A stretch of DNA of 11,285 nt, taken from the NCBI GenBank assembly GCA_023401045.1, contig JAEXEM010000225.1, positions 1 to 11,285 on the forward strand, in the 5' to 3' direction. The stretch is from Actinomycetes bacterium (lineage in GTDB: Bacteria > Actinomycetota > Actinomycetes > Actinomycetales > Cellulomonadaceae). The position numbers and the translations under genes were made by a program. The notes beneath the pieces are model-generated. The model searched no databases, was not told the origin of the DNA, and saw nothing but the letters and a program-made list of their open reading frames with translations. Below, piece after piece: positions 7,201-11,285 of the stretch (positions are counted from its first letter, which is position 1; the number at the start of each line of letters is the position of its first letter).

Positions 7201-9556
7201 GCCCGAGGGGTGGTCGGGGAGCACCGCGTTCACGTACACCGCGGGGGACGGCGTCACGAGCCTCACGCGGACCGTGACGGTGACGGTCGTCCCGACCGCG
7301 CTCGACGACGCGGCGACGACGGAGGCCGACGAGGCGGTCACGGGTGACGTCCTCGCCAACGACGCCGGGTCGCTCACGGTCACCGGCGCGACCGACCCGT
7401 CGCACGGTGAGGTGGACTGGGACGGGGCGGAGTTCACGTACACCCCGGACGCCGGCTGGTCGGGGCGCGACAGCTTCACCTACACCGCGTCCGACGGCAC
7501 GACGACGCTCACCCGCACGGTGAGGGTCCTCGTCACCCCCACGGGTGCGGACGACAGCGGCAGCACCGCGGTCGACACGGTCCTCACGGTGGCCGCGGCG
7601 GACGGGGTGCTCGCGAACGACGTCGGCGCCCTCGAGGTGCGGAGCCACACCCAGCCCGGCCGCGGGTCGGTCGAGGTGGCGGACGACGGGTCGTGGGAGT
7701 ACACCCCGCCGGAGGGGTGGTCGGGCCGGACGACGTTCACGTACACCGCCGGTGACGGCGTCTCCACGGTCACGCGGACCGTGACGGTGACGGTCGTCCC
7801 GACCGCGCTCGACGACACGGCGACGACCGAGGTGGACGAGCCGGTCACGGGCGACGTCCTCGCCAACGACGTCGGCTCGCTCACGGTCACCGGCGCGACC
7901 GGACCGTCGCACGGCACCGTGGAGTGGGACGGTGCGGAGTTCACCTACACGCCCGCGGCCGGCTGGTCGGGGCGCGACAGCTTCACGTACACCGCCTCGG
8001 ACGGCACGACGACGCTCACGCGCACCGTGACCGTGACGGTGACGCCGACGGGAGCGGACGACAGCGGCAGCACCCCGGTCGACACGGTCCTCACGGTCGC
8101 CGCGGCGGACGGCGTGCTCGCCAACGACGCGGGTGCCCTGGAGGTCACGAGCCACACGCAGCCCGCCCGGGGGTCGGTCGAGGTCGACGACGACGGGTCG
8201 TGGGAGTACACCCCGCCGCAGGGGTGGTCGGGCCGGACGACGTTCACCTACACGGCCGGCGACGGCGTCTCCACGGTGACCCGCACGGTCACCGTCACCG
8301 TCACCCCGACGGCGACCGGCGACTCCGCCACGACGCCGGTCGGCGTCGCGGTCTCCGGCGACGTGCTCGCCAACGACGTCGGGTCGCTCACGGTCACCGG
8401 CGCGACGGACCCGTCGCACGGTGAGGTGGAGTGGGACGGTGCGGAGTTCACGTACACCCCGGACGCCGGCTGGTCGGGGCGCGACAGCTTCACCTACACC
8501 GCCTCGGACGGCACGACGGACGTCACCCGCACGGTGACGGTCACGGTGACGCCGACGGGTGCGGACGACGAGGGCAGCACCCCGGTCGACACGGTGCTCA
8601 CCGTGACCGCGGCCGACGGGGTCCTCGCCAACGACGTCGGCGACCTCGAGGTCGAGAGCCACACCCAGCCGGCCCGCGGCGCGGTCGACGTCGACGACGA
8701 CGGCTCGTGGGTCTACACCCCGCCGACCGGCTGGTCGGGCACGACGACGTTCACGTACACCGCCGGGGACGGCGTCTCCACGGTCACGCAGACCGTGGAG
8801 GTCGTCGTCGTCCCGACGGCCGAGGACGACAGCGCCTCGACCGCGGTCAACACGGAGGTCTCCGAGGACGTCCTCACGAACGACGTCGGCTCGCTCACCC
8901 GCACCGGCGCGACCCAGCCCGCGCACGGCTCGGTCACCTGGGTGGGTGCGGTCTTCAGCTACACCCCGCCGACGGACTGGTCGGGCCGCACGACGTTCAC
9001 CTACGACGTGAGCGACGGCACGACGGACCTCACCCGGACCGTCACGGTGACGGTCGTCCCGACGGCCGCCGACGACACGGCGACGACCCCGGTCGGCACC
9101 GCCGTCTCGGGCGACGTGCTCGCCAACGACGTCGGGTCGCTCGCGCGCACGGCGTCGACGGCGCCCTCGCACGGGTCGGTCACCTGGTCCGGCACGACGT
9201 ACACGTACACGCCGGCCGCGGGCTGGTCCGGGCGCGACAGCTTCACGTACACCGTGTCCGACGGCACGACGAGCCTCACGCGGACGGTGTCGGTGCTCGT
9301 CACGCCCACCGGCGCGGACGACGCCGGGACGACGCCGCTCGACACCGTCCTCACCGTGACCGCCGCCGACGGCGTGCTCGCCAACGACGTGGGCGACCTC
9401 GAGGTGACGACCCACACCCAGCCCGGCCACGGGACCGTCGACGTCGGCGGTGACGGCGCGTGGCTCTACAGCCCGCCCGCCGGCTGGTCGGGACGCACGA
9501 CGTTCACGTACACCGCCGGTGACGGGTCTCCACGCTCACCCGCACGGTCACCGTGA
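4232..9556 (+). CDS. Giant secreted repeat surface protein, frameshifted before its wall anchor
   Basis: The product as written is 1774 aa. The start is the ATG at 4232, with AAGGAGA at 4222-4228. Residues 1 to about 26 form a Sec signal peptide (MRRALAVVLTVALVALGALV, then APAAG). Residues about 27-585 are an unrecognised head with six cysteines, possibly three disulfides. Part of it (about 398-430, WDGADNSGAVMPAKLEYPVRV) resembles a FlgD-type Ig domain. From residue 586 come tandem cadherin-like/Big_9-type units of 82-91 aa. The typical pattern is TAxDD...GVLANDVGxLxVxSHTQPxxGSVxVxxDGSWxYTPPxGWSGxTTFTYTAxDG...TRTVTVTVTP. Fourteen units start in this frame; a missing base near 9524-9526 in unit 14 diverts reading to a TGA at 9554-9556. 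This removes units 15-17 and the LADTG anchor. Likely roles are adhesion, surface stalk or substrate binding; which one is inference. The repeat family call is firm and head function unknown. Confidence 0.88.
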   Translation: MRRALAVVLTVALVALGALVAPAAGVGSRDAYPADATGHRAAVEWRTEAYGPVPNAAGRAAGASQVYRRTLFHVFVRAGERLLLGSSQVGTGESDVVVWAPGVVTDTTPPADVPGKPRALSCRTSQPGTGLIANRAQEKAGPGAGGWTPCVFTAATTGIHTVAFTGAAGLGASGDTGSGYTSPDAVLEPTGDFQKLWSSVQAWELRVVPAASTTPIPGRVFTYVLAGFTAGNNRPVSTTMWLTTLDGYRYRVETNGFDPNGFVFYGNSRGFLDAAGEQLNKNIVGTGSTQQLVATTVGGTQLAAPQYPLSWDRLGAETLEALAIDAPLAPTVESVEFIGHTGGTTYTSRGGRFEVALGAPGTVEIVVSRDGTSFDPGLARNATVRTTVSPDGFEPGSTISLAWDGADNSGAVMPAKLEYPVRVQVRGGEYHAPMLDVEASTNGGPAIVLENPPVVGGVVRCPFTGADPQTTACSQAFYDDRGYVTNGVSVGTLDKALCTDASGNPRFSGSSPSILFADPVSGFDSRSTQRGFGADAASLNANAACNGTAGNPNTLGDARGLDLWTYFPSQTVTAELDILPLPTAPTADDEAYTTDAGTTLTVPAAQGVLVGDTGTSLTAQVATDPARGTLTLGSDGGLTYVPQDGWSGTVTFTYRAVDAAGQHATATVTITVRPAGADDTASVATGGVLTVEAASGVLSNDVGTGLTVVSRTSPSHGTLQTPVAADGSYRYAPAAGFSGTDSFTYTARDSSNQSYTRTVTITVTPTAADDSGSTAVDTVLEVPRTGGVLANDVGALEVESHTQPEHGSVDVEDDGSWVYTPPEGWSGTTTFTYTAGDGTSSVTRTVTVTVTPTAADDTATTTVGTAVSGDVLTNDAGALTRTGATDASHGEVDWDGAEFTYTPDAGWSGRDSFTYTVSDGTTTLTRTVRVLVTPTAADDSGSTAVDTVLTVAAADGVLANDAGALEVTSHTQPARGSVEVEDDGSWEYTPPEGWSGSTAFTYTAGDGVTSLTRTVTVTVVPTALDDAATTEADEAVTGDVLANDAGSLTVTGATDPSHGEVDWDGAEFTYTPDAGWSGRDSFTYTASDGTTTLTRTVRVLVTPTGADDSGSTAVDTVLTVAAADGVLANDVGALEVRSHTQPGRGSVEVADDGSWEYTPPEGWSGRTTFTYTAGDGVSTVTRTVTVTVVPTALDDTATTEVDEPVTGDVLANDVGSLTVTGATGPSHGTVEWDGAEFTYTPAAGWSGRDSFTYTASDGTTTLTRTVTVTVTPTGADDSGSTPVDTVLTVAAADGVLANDAGALEVTSHTQPARGSVEVDDDGSWEYTPPQGWSGRTTFTYTAGDGVSTVTRTVTVTVTPTATGDSATTPVGVAVSGDVLANDVGSLTVTGATDPSHGEVEWDGAEFTYTPDAGWSGRDSFTYTASDGTTDVTRTVTVTVTPTGADDEGSTPVDTVLTVTAADGVLANDVGDLEVESHTQPARGAVDVDDDGSWVYTPPTGWSGTTTFTYTAGDGVSTVTQTVEVVVVPTAEDDSASTAVNTEVSEDVLTNDVGSLTRTGATQPAHGSVTWVGAVFSYTPPTDWSGRTTFTYDVSDGTTDLTRTVTVTVVPTAADDTATTPVGTAVSGDVLANDVGSLARTASTAPSHGSVTWSGTTYTYTPAAGWSGRDSFTYTVSDGTTSLTRTVSVLVTPTGADDAGTTPLDTVLTVTAADGVLANDVGDLEVTTHTQPGHGTVDVGGDGAWLYSPPAGWSGRTTFTYTAGDGSPRSPARSP

Positions 9557-9567
9557 CGGTCACGCCG
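6527..9567 (+). repeat. Higher-order repeat: alternating long (87 aa) and short (82 aa) units, 507-bp period
   Basis: Units 3, 5, 7, 9, 11 and 14 are the long type (DSGSTAVDTVLTV...GVLANDVGALEV.SHTQP). Units 4, 6, 8, 10, 12 and 13 are the short type (DTATT.VGTAVSGDVLANDVGSLT.TGAT.PSHG). Five consecutive long-short pairs each span exactly 261 + 246 = 507 bp (6527-9061). The order breaks at 12-13, two short units in a row, then one long unit of 260 bp because of the missing base. Confidence 0.88.
9524..9526 (+). other. Single-base deletion (frameshift) in repeat unit 14
   Basis: Sister units read GDGVST with a base pattern such as gacggcgtctccacg. Here the sequence is gacgggtctccacgctc, one G short of GAC-GGG-GTC-TCC. 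Adding one G restores VSTLTRTVTVTVTP and joins frame 2 to frame 1 without further change, giving a 2081-aa protein from 4232 to 10476. A sequencing or assembly error and a true mutation cannot be told apart here. Confidence 0.88.
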
Positions 9568-10476
9568 ACCGCGGACGACGACAGCGGCGCCGTCGCCGTC
9601 GGCGGCACCCTCACCGTGCCGGCGGTCTCCGGGCTGCTCGCCAACGACCACGGGACGTCGCTCACGGTCACCGGGGCCTCGACGCCCGGGCACGGCACGG
9701 TCACCGTGCAGCCGGACGGTGCGTGGACGTACGTGCCGGACGCCGGGTGGTCGGGCACCGACACGTTCACCTACGTCGTCACGGACGGCACGACGACCCT
9801 CACGCGTACCGTCACCGTCACCGTCACCCCGACGGCCGCCGACGACGCCGTCCAGGCGCCGCCGGGTGCCGCGACGACGGTCCCCGCGTCACGGGGCCTG
9901 CTCGCCAACGACGCCGGCGACCTCACCGTCACGTCGTACACGCAGCCCGGCCGCGGCACCGTCGTCGTCGACCCGTCCGGCGGCTACGTCTACACCCCGC
10001 CGGACGGCTGGTCGGGCCGGACGACCTTCACCTACACGGCCCGGGACGGCGCCGGCCACACCGTCACCCGGACGGCGACCGTGACCGTCAGCCCCGTCGG
10101 CGTCGACGACGAGTACCGCACCCCGACGGGCGGCGGCACGACCGTCCCCGCCGAGCGCGGCCTGCTCGCCAACGACGACGGCGCGCTCACCGTCGTCCGT
10201 CACACGCAGCCGGCGCAGGGCAGCGTCGTCGTCGCGCCCGACGGCTCGTTCACCTTCACCCCGCCGCGGGGCTGGACCGGGACGACGACCTTCACCTACA
10301 CCGCCTCCGACGGTGTCACCGAGGTCACGCGGACCGTCACCGTCACGGTCGAGCGTGCCGCGGGTGCCCACCTCGCCGACACCGGTGCACGGGCGGACGT
10401 CTGGCTCGTCCTCGCGGCCGCCTTCCTCGTCACCGGGGCGGCGCTGGTCGCGCTGCGGCGGCGCGGTCCCGCCTGA
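9553..10476 (+). pseudogene. Frameshifted C-terminal part of the surface protein: last repeats and LADTG anchor
   Basis: This is the continuation of the gene at 4232 in the next frame; homology to unit 14 resumes at about 9526. It encodes repeat units 15, 16 and 17 and then the cell-wall sorting signal. A GTG at 9553 opens the frame and overlaps the upstream TGA by four bases (GTGA), so coupled re-initiation is formally possible. The resulting 307-aa product would have no signal peptide and could not be exported by Sec. It is therefore best read as part of one broken, or mis-sequenced, gene, not an independent one. Paired hairpins follow the stop. Confidence 0.82.
10372..10473 (+). other. LAXTG cell-wall sorting signal
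   Basis: LADTG (10372-10386) is followed by a hydrophobic helix (about VWLVLAAAFLVTGAALVAL) and the charged tail RRRGPA before the stop. This is the three-part sortase substrate layout. An LAXTG motif in place of LPXTG is characteristic of class E sortase substrates in high-GC actinobacteria. No sortase gene is in the window. Confidence 0.88.
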
Positions 10477-10509
10477 CCGGCACCGACGCGGCAGGCAGGC
10501 GCCGTGGCG

Positions 10510-10541
10510 GACGCCCGCGGGGCGTCGTCCCGCGGGCGGGA
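10510..10541. terminator. Tandem GC hairpins between convergent genes
   Basis: GACGCCC-GCG-GGGCGTC (10510-10526) is a perfect 7-bp stem. TCCCG-CGGG-CGGGA (10528-10541) is a 5-bp stem directly after it. They lie between the stop of the surface gene (10476) and that of the leftward small gene (10557), so they could end transcription from both sides. Neither has a U-tract. Confidence 0.45.
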
Positions 10542-10556
10542 GCGCCGGGCGAGACC

Positions 10557-10682
10557 TCAGACGAGGCCGCCGGCGGCCAGGAGGCCACCGACGACGAGGA
10601 GGAGGATCGACGTCCAGGCGGCGACGACCCACCACTCGGTGCGGTGGTGCCGCACCGGCCGGTCGGGGGCTCGCGTCGCCAT
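10557..10682 (-). CDS. Small single-pass membrane protein, 41 aa, unknown function
   Basis: Encodes 41 aa: a basic N-terminus (MATRAPDRPVRHHRTE), then one hydrophobic helix (WWVVAAWTSILLLVVGG...) up to the C-terminus. Positive charges before the helix suggest an N-in orientation. Codon third positions are nearly all G/C, as in the neighbours, which supports real coding. The start at 10682 is preferred. The frame stays open to 10784, but the extra residues are Arg/Gly-rich and overlap the hairpins near the lipoprotein end. No RBS is seen; GATCTT six bases before the ATG could be a leaderless -10. No family is recognised. Confidence 0.55.
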   Translation of the reverse strand: MATRAPDRPVRHHRTEWWVVAAWTSILLLVVGGLLAAGGLV

Positions 10683-10693
10683 GTCGTGAAGAT

Positions 10694-10703
10694 CGGCATG
10701 CCG
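10694..10703. promoter_or_regulatory. 10-bp palindrome upstream of the small membrane-protein gene
   Basis: CGGCATGCCG is a perfect palindrome whose first base (10694) is the outermost base of the possible GATCTT -10 box (10689-10694, minus strand). It may be an operator, but a 10-bp palindrome in GC-rich DNA can be chance. Confidence 0.2.
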
Positions 10704-10744
10704 TGCACCCCGGGACACCGTTCCCCGGCCCGGACGGCCGATTT

Positions 10745-10789
10745 CACCCGGTCGGCGCACCGGGTGCACCCCGTACGGCTGCACGGGGT
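10745..10789 (-). terminator. Two adjacent hairpins after the lipoprotein gene
   Basis: CACCCGGT (10745-10752) and ACCGGGTG (10759-10766) form a perfect 8-bp stem with a 6-base loop. ACCCCGT (10768-10774) and ACGGGGT (10783-10789) form a 7-bp stem that touches the lipoprotein stop codon. Both fit a terminator zone for the leftward lipoprotein gene. No U-tract follows, so the call is moderate. Confidence 0.45.
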
Positions 10790-11285
10790 CAGCTCGTCGC
10801 GGCCCGCAGGTCGTCGCCGAGCGTCGCGAGCGACTCGCCGAGGCTCCGCAGCGCCCCGCCGGCCTCGTCGCCCGCGGCCGCCTGTGCCGCCTCGAGCTCG
10901 GCCTGCGCCGCGGCGACCTTCTCCTGCGCGGACTGCAACGCGGAGCGGGAGGCCTCCTCGCCGTCCGCCCGGGCCTTCTCCAGCGCCGCCTGCGCCTCGT
11001 CGACGGCGCCCTGCGCGTTCGTCACGGCGGTGTCGGCCGTGCTGCGGGCCTGCGCGTCGAGGTCCGCCAACGAGGCCTGCGCCTCGTCGACGCGGGCCCG
11101 CGCCTCGTCCGCGTGCGTCTGCGCGTCGGCGAGCAGCTGCTGCAGCCGGTCGCCCGCCGAGGAGATGCCGTCGGCGGCGCTCTGCGCGGCCTCCGAGACG
11201 TTGTCCGCGGCCTGCTGGACGTCGCCGTCGGTGCAGCCCGACAGCAGCAGCACACCTGCTGCCGCGGCACCGACGAGGGCACGGC
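10789..11285 (-). CDS. Ala/Glu-rich coiled-coil lipoprotein, 5' end outside window
   Basis: The frame is open to the right edge, reading RALVGAAAAGVLLLSGCTDGD. This is a lipoprotein signal peptide with lipobox LLSGC (Cys codon at about 11236-11238), whose start Met is just beyond the window. The GTG at 11253 lies inside the signal peptide and is not the true start. After the Cys, about 150 residues show a heptad-like run rich in Ala, Glu, Gln, Asp and Arg, with no Pro and one Cys only. This predicts one long helix or coiled coil anchored on the outer face of the membrane. Similar low-complexity sequences are common in Lpp-like or YtxH-like proteins and in apolipoprotein-like repeats, so homology to any of these cannot be claimed. 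The function is unknown. Hairpins follow the stop. Confidence 0.82.
   Translation of the reverse strand, partial: RALVGAAAAGVLLLSGCTDGDVQQAADNVSEAAQSAADGISSAGDRLQQLLADAQTHADEARARVDEAQASLADLDAQARSTADTAVTNAQGAVDEAQAALEKARADGEEASRSALQSAQEKVAAAQAELEAAQAAAGDEAGGALRSLGESLATLGDDLRAATS

Larger units (their letters stand above)
5987..10353 (+). repeat. 17 tandem cadherin-like/Big_9-type domain repeats
   Basis: Unit starts, set at the T/V before the DD motif, are 5987, 6254, 6527, 6788, 7034, 7295, 7541, 7802, 8048, 8309, 8555, 8816, 9062, 9308, 9568, 9832 and 10096. Each encodes a beta-sandwich of 82-91 residues ending in TVTVTVTP. Each has a DD turn near the start, an (A/T/S)ND motif, a GWSG or similar loop and a final FTYTxxDG strand. 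Units 1, 2 and 15-17 are the most divergent; 3-14 are close copies. Domain-family assignment is by pattern and could equally be called VCBS-like or tandem-95. Confidence 0.9.

Noticed and set aside
4220..9430. Very long open frame (1736 codons) on the minus strand opposite the surface gene
   Set aside because: It is a mirror of the GC-rich repeated coding frame, where stop codons are rare. Its product is Arg/Gly/Val-rich low complexity without a start signal or domain.
9524..9526. Phase variation by slippage in a G homopolymer
   Set aside because: The tract is only three G (four if restored), too short for typical slipped-strand switching.
9521..9530. Programmed -1 ribosomal frameshift as the way to reach the LADTG anchor
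   Set aside because: A -1 shift would restore the frame, but C-GGG-T is not a canonical slippery heptamer, and sister units show a simple missing base.
5987..10353. CRISPR array or DNA-level tandem satellite
   Set aside because: The period of 246-273 bp keeps the codon frame and follows protein domains, so it is a coding domain repeat.
9553..10476. Independent secreted or cell-wall protein starting at GTG 9553
   Set aside because: It has no signal peptide, starts in mid-domain, and continues unit 14 exactly, so it is the severed tail of the upstream gene.

Overview
The window is very GC-rich, with codon third positions almost all G or C. It has GTG and apparently leaderless starts, an LAXTG-type sorting signal and an Rv1264-like adenylate cyclase. 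This points to a high-GC actinobacterium. The protein flavour and the birA-cyclase pairing suggest Cellulomonas or a relative (Micrococcales), but that placement is inference.

Left part (1-2713): the 3' end of birA (biotin-protein ligase) is followed 14 bp later by a class III adenylate cyclase with an Rv1264-like N-terminal regulatory domain and every catalytic residue intact. The cyclase appears to start from its own leaderless promoter inside the birA end. It converges on a leftward SRAP-domain gene (HMCES/YedK family, abasic-site DNA-protein crosslink chemistry). The 114-bp gap between them holds a small hairpin and a CCGCACCGGCAC repeat.

Middle (2714-4051): a 12-TM MFS exporter of the Bcr/CflA drug:H+ antiporter type, divergent from the SRAP gene. 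The 144-bp divergent region contains a perfect 14-bp palindrome.

Right-centre (4155-10476): one giant cell-surface gene dominates. It has a recognisable promoter, a 16-bp dyad, a strong RBS and a signal peptide. A ~560-residue unrecognised head with six cysteines follows, then 17 tandem cadherin-like/Big_9-type beta-sandwich units and an LADTG-TM-RRR sortase signal. Units 3-12 form a higher-order repeat of alternating long (87 aa) and short (82 aa) types with an exact 507-bp superperiod. A one-base deletion at about 9524-9526, in unit 14, breaks the frame. As written, the product is 1774 aa and lacks the last three units and the wall anchor; restoring one G gives 2081 aa.

Right end (10477-11285): paired GC hairpins, a leftward 41-aa single-TM protein, more hairpins, and a leftward Ala-rich coiled-coil lipoprotein whose start codon lies beyond the window. 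No gap over 300 bp lacks a gene. No tRNA, rRNA, CRISPR array, IS element or sortase gene was seen.

The genes do not form one pathway. The most notable locus is the surface protein, for its repeat architecture, unknown head and broken anchor.
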